64,000 nt of DNA, taken from contig JANTQA010000072.1 of assembly GCA_027625915.1 (NCBI GenBank), positions 3,472,001 to 3,536,000 of the forward strand. The letters are read 5' to 3'. Below are positions 33,054 to 43,672 of this stretch, piece after piece. The notes under the pieces are model-generated. The model was not told the DNA's origin. It searched no databases and saw nothing but the letters and a program-made list of their open reading frames with translations. Origin of the DNA: Anaeramoeba flamelloides (taxonomy: Eukaryota; Metamonada; Anaeramoebidae). A program made the translations under genes and the position numbers. The first letter of the stretch is position 1; each line of letters opens with the position of its first letter.

Positions 33054-33590
33054 TTATTTAAGTTTTACTGCAAATTTTCTTTGAGGGTAGTGCTTTTCAC
33101 GTTTCTTTTGTCTTTCGGTTTTTGCAAGTGCATATTTTAATGGAAGTCTTCTTCGGATTGCTCTTGTTCTTTTTTTACGAAGATCAAGTGGCATGTGTTT
33201 GTATGATTTGAATTGTTCTCTGTTTGCTGCTTTTCTTTTTTGGTTGATGACAGTTAAGACACGTGCAATGTCTTTTCTAACTAATTTTCTATGTTTGTTT
33301 ATAGGGGAAGGCGGGTTAAAAAAAAGCAAAACAAAAAAAAAAAAAAAAAAAAAATTAAAAAGAAATCAAAAAGCAAAAAAAATTTAACAAAAAAAATTAT
33401 TACTCGACTAAAATTTATAAAAAGGGAAGAATTTGTTGTGGTTAACTTACATTTTTGGTAATTTGGAAGCATTTGAAGAAGAAACTTTGTTTACACGTAA
33501 TTGCCAAAGTTCTGTTTTGAGTTCTTCAAGTTGTTTGTTTAATTCTTCTCTGTTTTTTTCTCGTAATTCTCTTACTTTTAATTTTCCCAT
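33054..33590 (-). CDS. rpl35: Cytosolic ribosomal protein uL29 (RPL35), two exons
   Basis: Component of the large (60S) subunit near the peptide exit. Coding sequence complement(join(33054..33288,33451..33590)), 124 residues, TAA stop. Exon 1 begins [20 protein letters not shown] and encodes the N-terminal helical hairpin through SKLPK. Exon 2 continues [20 protein letters not shown] and ends [12 protein letters not shown]. The junction restores [19 protein letters not shown], the family signature, and fixes the intron: 162 nt, donor GTAAGT, acceptor CATAG, phase 2. The upstream-extended reading of exon 2 that starts at 33329 is intron sequence. The length matches the eukaryotic family. It is divergently arranged with rpl38, with 586 bp between start codons. 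Confidence 0.96.
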
Positions 33591-34176
33591 GATAAGATCG
33601 TTTCTATAATTTTGTTTGTTGTTTTGTTTTTGTTTTTCAAAAAAAAGAATTTGGTTTAGAAGAAGGAATCAAAATAAGAAAAGAAATAAAAAAAAATTTT
33701 TACTGAAATGTTAAAAAATGATTCTTGTGATCCTCAAAAAAGTTGATACTTCAAATCTGATAGAGCCAAAACTGTTAATTGGAGAATAGTAAGTATTTTA
33801 CCACGAACTGTTTTAAATGGAAAATTGCATTAATTCATACAAAGATTATTAGAAATAGAAATTTTTAAAGTCAAAGTTTAGTGATTTATTATTCTTTAGA
33901 TTGGGAAGAAAAAAGTCTTTTCTTCAATTTTCAGAGTTAAATTAATAATATACTTTGGATAGGTTGGTTTTCAATCTAAGGATCTTTGAATTTTCTTTCA
34001 TAAATGGTTCATTTTTCATCGTTGAATAATGAGATAAAAGATGAATATTTTTGGTTTTACCGTGCTTTCTTTTTGTTGTGTATTGAAAATTTTGGTATTT
34101 CTTCACTCAAAAATCCAATTTTTTATTTTCTGTATTTCATTTTTTTAAAAATATTATCCAAATTAATAACATTTAA
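33591..34176. promoter_or_regulatory. Shared upstream region of divergent rpl35 and rpl38
   Basis: Two large-subunit ribosomal protein genes start at either side of this 586-bp stretch and are transcribed outwards, so their promoters must lie in or near it. I see no certain promoter motif. The 74-codon frame from 34004 runs into the rpl38 first exon and looks like chance. Co-regulation is an inference from the arrangement. Confidence 0.5.
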
Positions 34177-34635
34177 ATGGTTTGTCAAATCTTTTAATAA
34201 AACAAATCTTTTTCAAAATAAATCTTAACAAAAACTTGGGCTTTTAAAACAACTCTTTTTTTTTTATTTCTTTCTTTATGTTTTCTTTTTAAACACAAAA
34301 GCCAAAAGAAGTTAAACACATCAAAGAATTCATGAAACTTAGCAAAAAAGAAGATATGAAATGTAAGTTTTGTTTTTGCAAGATCCGACTGTTTTCTTTT
34401 TTTTTTTTTTAACTTTTTTCATTTTACTTTTTTTGCTTTATTTTTCTTTTTTCTTTTTTTTTTTGTTTATAAAGATGTTGTTGTTAAAAAGCTTGGAGAC
34501 AATGGAAGAAAATTCAAACTTAGAGGAAGTAAATACCTTTATACATTCAAAATTTATGATGAAGATAAAGCTAAAAAATTACAAGACGGCCTCCCAATTG
34601 AACTTGAAAAAAGAGGACCACTTTTCAAAAAATAA
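34177..34635 (+). CDS. rpl38: Cytosolic ribosomal protein eL38 (RPL38), three exons
   Basis: Component of the 60S subunit. Coding sequence join(34177..34179,34302..34362,34475..34635), 74 residues, TAA stop. Exon 2 starts PKEVKHIKEFMKLSKKEDMK, and exon 3 gives YVVVKKLGDNGRKFKLRGSK and YLYTFKIYDEDKAKKLQDGL, matching the compact eL38 fold from end to end. Intron 2 is certain (112 nt, donor GTAAGT, acceptor TAAAG, phase 1). The first exon holds only the ATG. I chose ATG at 34177 because it is followed directly by GTTTGT, a donor also used in rps25 and in the large secreted protein gene, and gives a 122-nt intron ending AAAAG. Another ATG followed by GT lies at 34004, so exon 1 is less sure than the rest. 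Confidence 0.92.
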
Positions 34636-35394
34636 ATTCTTTGGGAATTAAATCATTAACTTAAAAAAGAGATTTGTTAATTCACAAATACCTCTTTTAA
34701 GTCAAAACATTTTTTACATCGCTTTGAATTTTTAACAAAATACAAACCTTTACAAACTAGTATTTTTTTTTCGTTTTTAATGAGAAAAAAATAAAAGAAC
34801 TAACCGAAAAAACAGTTATTATTGCTTTTCTTTTTTGTTTTTGTTATATTTTTTTTTTCTTTGTGGCACAGAAAAACTGTTTGGCTTTACATTAATTTCT
34901 TCTTCAAAACTAATTAGAAAAGAAATTTACTTTCTTTGAATGATTTAACATCAATTTAATTTTCAAAAACTCTTATTTAACCAACACAAAAGTCTTTAAG
35001 TGGCTAGTACCACCACCCAGGATACCGATATGCAAGAATTATACTTTGTAATGAAAACTAACCTTATTTTGATCCAATTTAAAGTTACAATAAATACTGA
35101 TACTTTTAATATAACAGTAATTTTAAATGTAGATTTAAAAATTTCAATATTAAATACAGGATTATGATCCCTGAAACTGAAAAAAAATATTTTCGGGAGT
35201 ACAGTGCAAAGTCTTATTATTTTAGTTTCGAGTTGATCGATCAGCAACTTATTAATTTTAATAGTGATTTTAAGGGAAATTGTTTAAAAATATATTTATT
35301 TTATTTTTCCAAAATCAGGATTTAAGAGGATAAGACAAAAGATTCATAGTTATTTAATTAAAAAATGCGATTAATTTTTTTATTGTAATTTAAG

Positions 35395-35800
35395 GGAGGA
35401 GTTCAAAATTCCTCTTATTTGCCGTTAGGTTTTTTTTAATTTTTGAAATAAACAGAAAATTTAAATAATTTTCGGTTTATTTCAAAACGTAAAAAAAAAC
35501 TTAGGCACTTCACGTTAGGTTTTCCAGAATTCAAAAGAATGGGGTAAAATCAAAGATTTTATTCAATTCCTTTGAATTATGAAAAATCTAGGCACTATAT
35601 GGTACTTACCTTGAGGTTTTTCAAAATTTAAAAGAATAGAGGGAAATCATAGGCTTTACTAATAAAACAGAAAACTTCAAGAAAACTACCCTTAGGTTTT
35701 TTTTTAATTTGAGAAATAAAAAAAAAAAAACATCTGTACCCTCTGACACTTGATAGCACTTCAGTCCACTTCCCGAATTCCCGAAGTTGAATTACGAAAT
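35395..35800. repeat. Family C composite foldback array
   Basis: Alternating palindromic units include GTTAGGTTTTTTTTAATTTT...TTCAAAACGTAAAAAAAAAC and TTTTCCAGAATTCAAAAGAA...ATTCCTTTGAATTATGAAAA. Short phrases such as TAGGCACTTCACG and TAGGCACTATATGGTACTT separate them. The same units recur at 42340, 51720 and 56540. Non-coding, mobility mechanism unknown. Confidence 0.6.
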
Positions 35801-36569
35801 TTTTTAAAATATCCAGGCATAGTTTTATTATCTACTAGAGCCAATAAAGAATCTTGTTTATGAATGATAATATAAATAATATTATTTATTAAAATAATTG
35901 AAAACTATCGGTTTTTTTTAAATTTAGAAATCCAGATTATACAATCATTTTCATAGATTTACCAATTCAGAGAAGATGATCCAAATCTTCAATGATATCT
36001 AAATCTTTTGATTTTTTGCACAATTGGCAAAATTGAGATTTATTTTTATTCATAAAATAAGAATATATGTTCAGATAATTTGTAATTTTTTAAATTTAAA
36101 ATATATATCGAACCTGAACTTTAAAATAGATTTTGAACCAAAAAAATGCTTTTTTTTTTGTTTATAAATCGAAAAAATTAATTCTGTTTTGTTTTAATTG
36201 GAAGTTTTTTTTAAAAAAAATAATTTATTGAAAAAATACCAGTATTAAATAATAAAATTGAAAATTCCAATTTAGACAAAATTATTACTTCAATTATATT
36301 TTTATCCATGTTGATTATGTTATATCAACAATATAATCAGTATTTCACCACTTAAAAATCTTTAGGCTGTTATATTTATTGTTTCTAGTGGGTCTACGAT
36401 TTTTAAAAGTCTCTATCCGAGGAAAAAAAAGTTTATTTCAGGATTAGAATTTTTAAATGAATATTACAATGGATTTTAGTTTGATTCAACCTTATGATAT
36501 TTATTTAATAGATAATAACTAATATTTCTAAAAAAACTCTTATTGTCTAAACAAAGTATAATATATATA

Positions 36570-36764
36570 ATCAGTTCCACTTTTAAGGGAAAAACTTTCA
36601 ACGAAATTTAAGGCACAAAAAAATCTCAAATAACTGCACAAAATTTGGAATTTTTTTTTTTTTACAATTTATTTTTCTAGAATCTGAATTTTGTGCTATT
36701 TTTGAGATTTTTATTGTGCCTTAAATCCCCTTGAAAGTTTTCCCCTTAAATTTGGAACTGAATG
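36570..36764. mobile_element. Family A MITE, copy A8
   Basis: About 195 bp, from ATCAGTTCCACTTTTAAGGG through CTTTCAACGAAATTTAAGGC, with the inverted arm ATTGTGCCTTAAATCCCCTT ending at TTTGGAACTGAATG and then TA. Both arms are present with moderate decay. Confidence 0.75.
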
Positions 36765-36784
36765 TATATAAACTGATGATAAAT

Positions 36785-36905
36785 ATTGGGAATTTCCCAA
36801 GGGTTTCAGAATTTAAAGGAATCTAGTAAAAATCCTATAATTTTACTCGATTCTTTTCAATCTATGAATACTTAACGAAAGTGCTATTCAAGTATCGTAG
36901 AGTAC
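36785..36905. repeat. Family C foldback unit
   Basis: CAGAATTTAAAGGAATCTAG pairs with ACTCGATTCTTTTCAATCTA as an inverted repeat. It is followed by ACTTAACGAAAGTGCTATTC, the short phrase seen at other family C sites. Confidence 0.45.
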
Positions 36906-37781
36906 TGTTGAGTATCTAACTTTTCTATAATTGAAAATAATACCGAAAAATCACAGATTCAACTCATTTTTTTTAAATTCAGGAAAAACAAATGGTTTTT
37001 TTTTTTTTTGTTAATTTCAGAAATAAAAAGAAATTTTCTTAAATTTTCAGTTTATTACAAAAATTAAAAATAACCCAACTGAAAATCAAAAATAAAATAA
37101 TTTTTTCAATTGAAAAGATAAATAATTCCCACACAGTCAAAAAAAATCTATTCTTGATTTCAAAGATATATCAGACTCTAATACTTTTATAATTTAATAA
37201 AATATCCTATAAATTGTGAAGAAAAAATCAAACCTAATTTATTACTATAAAATTTTTAAAAAATAGTAATGTAAAATTAGATTTTCCAACCTAAATTGTA
37301 AAATATTTTTAAAAATATTTTTTTGATTCAAGGTATCTTATTAATAAATAATGTTCATTATAATTGAAGTTATTAAAACCTGTAAAAATATCAATTTTTA
37401 ATTATTTTGGAAAAAATTTTTCAATGATCACCAAAGGTAAATAAATAATTTTATTGAGAATATAAAAATCAAAAATTATTAAAAAGTCAAACTAATCTAT
37501 TAGTTTTAGACTATTCGATTTTAAATTTCAAAAAAAATATAAATTACCTATAATTTGCTTTTTTAACCCCGATTAGCATTTATACTAGGCCAAAATATGA
37601 AATTAAATAACAAATCGCTACAACCTATTACAACTGAATGTTTTTTTTTTCAAATTTCTGGGATGGTAAAACTTATCGAACATTATAGAATTGTTCTAAG
37701 AACAGAATTACAATTTAACTTTATCAAAATTCAAGATTCTTTTTGGTAAAACTCGAAAAACTATTAAAGAAGCATTTAAAT

Positions 37782-37799
37782 CCCCCCCCCCCCCCCCCC
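37782..37799. repeat. Poly(C) tract, 18 bases
   Basis: Eighteen consecutive C, then TCC, in otherwise very AT-rich DNA. It is the only long G/C homopolymer I see in the window. The phrase GATGGTAAAACTT occurs on both sides (37662 and 37859). Confidence 0.95.
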
Positions 37800-39213
37800 T
37801 CCTTTAAACAATTTAATTATTACAAAATTCCCTAAAAAAGGTTTTTTGAGTGACATAGGATGGTAAAACTTTGGAACTAAAATACCATTCACCACTCTAG
37901 CCGTGAAAAGAATAAAAGTAAATTTGGGTTCAATCTTTAATTTTTCAATTTTTTGAACTTTTTTCTTATTAAAATTTTGAGTTGTATGAAATTATGCATT
38001 GAAAAAAGAAATGTATTAACACCAGCACTTGAAATTAATCAAAGAATAAACCAAAAAATAGACCCGAGAAGGTTTATATATTATCCAATCATTCTCTTTT
38101 TGAAGACCAATCAAGAAAGATCACTTTATTCAATAAAGTTTTGAAACAAAGAATGAAAAAAACAAAATCAAAGTAAGCCGATTTTTGAAGATGTATTTCC
38201 TTTACCCTCTCAATTTGAATGAATCTAAACTTGATATTTTCTTCGAATTTCTCATCTCATTACTATTTACTATTATTAACAAAACAATTTTTACAAATTT
38301 GATTTCAAAATTCTTTTATCAAATATTTTTATCTAACAAAGAAAAAATCAAGGATGTTCTTTCAAAAGTTTTAAAAAAATAATTGAATTCTGCTAAACAA
38401 AAAACAATTACAAAAAATTCAAGCCAAAAGAAAAAGAAAAATTGAGAAAAAATTTCAATCAGATTCAGAATTGTTATCAGGTTTTCAATTTAACACCAAT
38501 TAAATAATTATCAACCAAACAAATAATTTGATTAAAGATTTATTTCTTTAAAAAGATTTCAAAAAATATCCAATTTTCGGAACCAAAACTTTAATCAGAT
38601 GAATCAAACGAAAATAGGATATGTAAATTTATTTTTGAAAATTCTTTCAAAAAAGATAGTAATTTGTAAACCAAAAAATTTTTACATACAAAAGCTTTTC
38701 ACCCCCAAAGAATTAAAAACAAAACCAAATAAAAAATAACTAATTGTATCAAATCTAACTGATAAGCTCAATAAATAAATGAATTTTTTCATTTTTTTGA
38801 TTTCCATTTTTTAGATTTGCGTTTATTTAGTTGGTATGAAAAATATATTATACTATGGGTATATTAAACTCTTTTATTATTAATCGAATATCAATTTATT
38901 TGGTGAAAGAAATACTTTTGAATAATTCAGTTTCTCATAAATCACGGCAACCAGAATTAGTAAAAGGTACTTACTTCCTCAAGTAATTGAAAAAAAAAAA
39001 AAAAATGAAATAAAAAAACAAAAGAACCAAAAAATTGATAAAAATCAAAATTATTTTAAAAATTCAGGAAAGGTTTGATATTATTATTCTTTTAACTGTT
39101 TTGACTATGTCAAAAATTTTGAATTTGGGTTTAGATATAAAGAAATATATTATATTATACGGAATTTATAAATATAATTTCTATAATAATATAACAAAAT
39201 TTAAGATGTCGTG

Positions 39214-39368
39214 TTAATTCCTAAACCCGTTTGATTGGCTTTGGAATTGATTTGGGATCATAAGTTGATTTCTAGGTAATTTTGATTCATAGAATAAGTC
39301 TTGACCATTTTGCAATGAATTTTGATTTTGATAGCCACTGTAATTATTGTTAATGTTATTAAACCCAC

Positions 39369-39402
<34 letters not shown>

Positions 39403-41430
39403 ATTACTATTAAAATTATTATTATTATTATTATTATTAAAACAGCTATTGTTATTTCTGTTATTAACATAACCCGACATATTTCCCGTGTTTACTGTGT
39501 TCATGCCACCCACATTGCCACCAACCCATTGGTTATTCCCTTGGTGTGGTATTGTATTTGTGTTCCTTTGATTAGTATTTTTGTTGTGATCATAATTTTT
39601 CATTATTTTTCTCTTTTTATAATTTGAAGAATTCTGCTTGTTTGAATTTTCATTTTTTTTTGATTGGAATTTCGGCTTTATTGTACCTTTATTCAATTTT
39701 GAGACAAATAATTTGATAAGATGGTTAAAATCTTGCAAAACTCGATTTTGAGAATTAAACCTTACATTGTATTTTACATCACCAAATTTTGTTTCGATGT
39801 GATTAGTCCAATCGATATATTGGTGAATCTTCTTATTAATTGTCTTGAGCTCTTTGTCAAGGTTAACATATATATACAAAAGTTCTGAAACCTTTTTAAT
39901 TGACGACATACAGGAATGGAAAGTGGAATTCGGTTCAGAGACTATGACCGTGCTTAATTTAATTCCATTAATTATGGTGCCTTTATTTTCTAAAAAGGAT
40001 TTTATGTGTCCCAATTTTGTCTTTAATTTTGCAATATCATCATTTTTGAGATGCACACGATAACCAAATTTCTCTTCATTATTATCATTTTTTTGTTTGC
40101 GATCATTTGATTCCTTAATCTCCTTTCGTTGAGAATTAGTACGTTTCCGTACAATAGGCTGCTCGGATTGAAATTTTTGTTGATCTAGAGGCGGTAAATT
40201 TATGAATGGTAATGCTGGATAAGGTAAATTTGAATTACTTGATTTAGGATAAATGGGATTTTGAGAAAAAGGTTGAATTTCTTGTCGCTGCTTCTGCTGT
40301 AATTGTTGCTGAAGAGTTTTTTGAGTTTGTCGGAATGGCTTTTTTGGTTGAAATTTTTGCTGTTGGTTTGGGTTGAATTGTTGTTGTTCGAATTGCTGTT
40401 GAGAAATTGGCCGATTTGGTTGTCCATTCAATTGCTGATATTTTTGAGGGATTTGTTGATATTGAACTGTTTGTAATGGCTGTGGCTGCTGTTGAAGAGG
40501 CGGCTGTTGCTGTTGTTGAAGAGGCTGTGGTTGATGCTTATTTTGCTGGTTGAAATTACTGATTTGGGGTTGGCTTTGCTGGAATTTTTTCGTAGGTTGG
40601 TTGAATTGTTGCTGTTGGAATTGTTGTTGAGAAATTGACTTTTTAGGTTGTTGACGGAATTGTTGGGAAGGGAATGGTTGTTGTTGTCTAAAATTTTGTT
40701 GGGTTTGTTGAAACTGTTGTTTAGGCTGATTGGTGAGTTGTTGGTTTGGTTGTTGCTGTTGAAGAGGTTGTGGTTGTTGAAACTGTTGTTGAGAAATTTG
40801 TTGATTTGGTCGATATTTTTGAGGGATTTGTTGAGATTGAATTGTTTGCAATGGCTGTGGCTGCTGTTGTTGTTGAAGAGGTTGTTGTGGCTGTTGAAGA
40901 GGTTGTGGTTGTTGTTTATTTTGTTGGTTGAAATTACTCATTTGAAGTTGGCTTTGTTGAAATTGCTGTGTGGGTTGTTGGAAAAGAAATTGCTGCTTTT
41001 TTGGTTGCTGCTGTTGCAATGTAAGTGTTTGTTGTTGTGGGAATTTTTGATATTGAGATCCTTGCTGAAATTGCTGTTTAGGTTGCTGGAAAAGAAATTG
41101 TTGTTTTTTTGGTTGCTGTGGTTTTTGCAAAGTTTGTTGTTGTGGGAATTTTTGATATTGAGATCCTTGCTGTAAATTTTGTTTGGGCTGTTGTCTTATT
41201 TGCTGAGGTTGTTGTAGTATTCCAAGTTGAGGGAGTGGGTGTATTTGTGGCTGTGGTTGTTGGTATGGTTGTTTTAACGGTTGCTGATATGTTTGTGGTC
41301 TTAATTGGTTTGTTTGATAGTTTTGCTGTTGAGGAATTTGGTTGACATTTGATTGAAAGGTTTTTGGTTGTACTGAATTCTGATAATTTGGGTTTGGGTA
41401 CATTGGTTGGTTCCAATTATTATTCGTCAT
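39214..41430 (-). CDS. Glutamine/asparagine-rich (prion-like) protein, 738 residues
   Basis: Single exon, TAA stop. I take the start at 41430 (MTNNNWNQPMYPNPNYQ) rather than the in-frame ATG nine codons upstream, whose residues come from a poly-A tract. Residues up to about 440 are Gln/Pro-rich, with local segmental repeats: GSQYQKFPQQQTL...PKKQQFLFQQP occurs twice, SNFNQQNK-QPQPLQ twice, and ISQQQF blocks three times. Residues of roughly 480-625 are of normal complexity, predicted helical and charged (e.g. KLKTKLGHIKSFLENKGTII, LDKELKTINKKIHQYIDWTN) and are probably the functional domain, of no family I recognise. The C-terminus is Asn-rich, with runs encoded by AAT repeats at about 39370-39440. 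No signal peptide or membrane segment. Self-association or RNA-granule roles are common for such composition but are not shown here. Confidence 0.85.
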
Positions 41431-42339
41431 TGTTAAGATTGTAAAAAAAAAAAACAAGAAATAAAAAAAATGTTTTCTGTGTTGATTCTGAAATTTTATT
41501 TTTCTAATTCCTGAAGACTAGAATTTGGAAGTAACTATTTTTTTTTAAAGAGAACAGGATGTTATACTGAAGTTTTTAAAAAATTTGGTTTATCAACAAA
41601 GAAATTAACTTTTTTTGGTATTTCGAATAGAAAACAGTTTCTTTTAATTTTATTCATTTTTTTATCAATTTCTGTTAATTACCTGAGAAATTTAAGATGA
41701 TTCCAAGAAAAAAACAAAGACGGAATGTTATATTTTCGAAATTACAAGTACTTGATTTGTTCACAAATGTTTTAAAATTTGGATTTTTTTCTTAGTGTTT
41801 ATTAATTATTTTTCGGCTTTTATTTTTTCTGATACTATATTTTGTATTTGGTCTGATGAAAATGGAAAAAAAGAAATAAGAACAGACGAAAAAAGAAAGA
41901 GATTTGGAATTCCAATTTAATTCTTTTGAGTTATAGAGAGATAAATTTTGAATGATTGGTAATCTCTGTAATTACAAATTTGTTTTCAATAAAAAATATA
42001 ACAATTATCAATTTTTCATTTTTTAATTAATTCTAATTTTATAAAAATTATTCGCTCATCATAGATCTATTGATCAAAAATTATATTTGAAAGATATTTT
42101 ACAATTTAAGTTGGAAAATCAAATTTTTCAAGGTTATATGTATATTTTTTTTTTCAACTTTTATAGTAAAAAATTTGAAAATTTTTTTCTTCACATTTAA
42201 GAGTTTTATATTATCTTTTACAAGTATTTCAAATTTTAAAAAATATCTTTTGATTGGTGAATCAATTTTTGAGAATAATATAAAACTAATTATGCTATTT
42301 AAATGAAAAAAAAAATATTTTTTATTAGATTTTAGTCTA

Positions 42340-43010
42340 TTTTATTGAACCCTGGAAAATATAGACACTTGAAGGCACTTTTCTGTTAGCTTTTTTTTTT
42401 TTTTTTTTAATTTTTGAAATAAACTGAAAATTTATTGTTTTTTTGGTTTATTTGATAAATTATTAAATAAAAAAAACCCTAGGTACTCTATGGCACTCTA
42501 CAAAAACTCTAGTTAACTTTTCTTGATTTTTTTTAGTAATTTGGAAAATCGAGAGAATATATAAATAAAGCAGTAAATCCCACGTAAGCTGATGTTGGGT
42601 TTTTTTTTAAATAAAGAAAATAAAAAAAATAGTTCTATTTTTTTTTTTTATTTCCAAAATTAAAAAAAACCTAGGTAATCTATGGCACTTTACAACACTC
42701 TACGACACTTGGCTGCACTTTATGGACACTTTTCATTTGGTTTTCGAGAATTTAAAAGAATAAAGTAAAATTTCATAGATTTTGCTCTTTTCTAATGAAT
42801 TCTTAGAAAGTAAAAACTTTTTTTTTTTTACTTTTTGTTTCTATTTCGAAAATCTATTGATTTTACCATAAATCTTTTTAAATTCTAGCAAACCTAATGA
42901 AAAATGATTATTCAAGTGTCTATATCTTCCAGAATTTATAAGAATTGAGTAAAATCATAGATTGTACTACATTTTTTTGAAAAAGGGAAAACTTATTACA
43001 CGGCTTGATT
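42340..43010. repeat. Family C composite foldback array with short CACT repeats
   Basis: This is the largest array of the family. Palindromic AT-rich units alternate with runs such as GGCACTCTACAAAAACTC and GGCACTTTACAACACTCTAC, then GACACTTGGCTGCACTTTAT. A roughly 10-bp CACTYTAYG-like phrase is repeated in tandem near 42680-42730. Foldback units include ATTTAAAAGAATAAAGTAAA, pairing with a downstream reverse copy. Confidence 0.6.
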
Positions 43011-43081
43011 ATAATATTTATTATTTTTTTTCCCGTTTTGGGGCTTTAATTAGATACATAGAATTATTTTTCAAAACTATA

Positions 43082-43278
43082 ACAGTCAGTTTCACTTTTA
43101 ACGCACAAACTTTCAACGAAATTTAAGATATAAAAAAATCTCAAATTAAGGCACAAAATTTGAAATTTTATTTTTTACAATTTATTTTTACTAGAATTTG
43201 AATTTTGAGCCTTAATTTAAGATTTTTTTAAATCTTAAATTTCGTTGAAAGTTTGTGTCTTAAAAGTGAAACTGACTG
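43082..43278. mobile_element. Family A MITE, copy A9 (well preserved)
   Basis: 197 bp, from CAGTCAGTTTCACTTTTAAC to TTAAAAGTGAAACTGACTG, followed by TA. The left flank reads AA where TA is expected. Both arms are nearly identical, indicating a relatively young copy. Confidence 0.85.
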
Positions 43279-43473
43279 TAGTCAATTTCCACATAATTGA
43301 ATATTCCAAAGTTGTATTTAAGAAAAATTCAATATCACATTTATTTATATTTTTTTATCCAATGCCCCCTTTTTACTCAACTAGGGACTTTTAATAATCC
43401 TTATTACTATCGAGAACAAAAAAACAATACAATAAAACCAAGATTGACAAATATTTTAATTTTTAAAATATAA

Positions 43474-43672
43474 CAAAGTCAGTTCTACGTTTAATTTACA
43501 AACTTTGATTTAAAATTAAGACACAACGATATTCCAAATTAAGGGACAAAATTCAAATTCTAGTAAAAATAAATTGTAAAAAATAAAATTCCAAATTTTG
43601 TGCCTTAATTTGAGATTTTTTTTGTTCCTTATATTTCTTTTAAAGTTTGTTCCTTAAAAATGGAACTTACGT
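43474..43672. mobile_element. Family A MITE, copy A10
   Basis: About 200 bp starting near AAGTCAGTTCTACGTTTAAT, with inverted arms around ATTCAAATTCTAGTAAAAAT and ending TTCCTTAAAAATGGAACTTA. It is more diverged and lies only about 200 bp from A9 in the same neighbourhood. Confidence 0.65.

Larger units (their letters stand above)
34636..39213. other. Gene-free AT-rich spacer with family C and A repeats and a poly-C tract
   Basis: No supported gene. Family C arrays occupy 35395-35800 and 36785-36905, a family A copy sits at 36570 and an 18-base poly-C run at 37782. Two neighbouring frames at 37953-38144 and 38185-38382 read as low-complexity hydrophobic peptides with no motif, and I do not call them. 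Confidence 0.6.

Noticed and set aside
33193-33387. Plus-strand frame opposite rpl35
   Set aside because: Antisense to a confidently identified ribosomal protein exon and ending in an A-tract.
34004-34228. 74-codon frame upstream of rpl38
   Set aside because: It overlaps the promoter and first exon of rpl38, is hydrophobic low-complexity, and has no motif.
37953-38382. Two adjacent small frames that might be exons of one gene
   Set aside because: No compatible GT-AG pair gave a convincing product, and composition equals the flanks.
39367-39440. CRISPR-like or satellite appearance of the ATT repeats
   Set aside because: They are in-frame AAT codons for an Asn run in a minus-strand gene, with no spacers.
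40648-41175. 175-codon Leu-rich plus-strand frame
   Set aside because: It is the antisense of CAA/CAG codons in the Gln-rich protein. Leu runs there are a predictable artefact.
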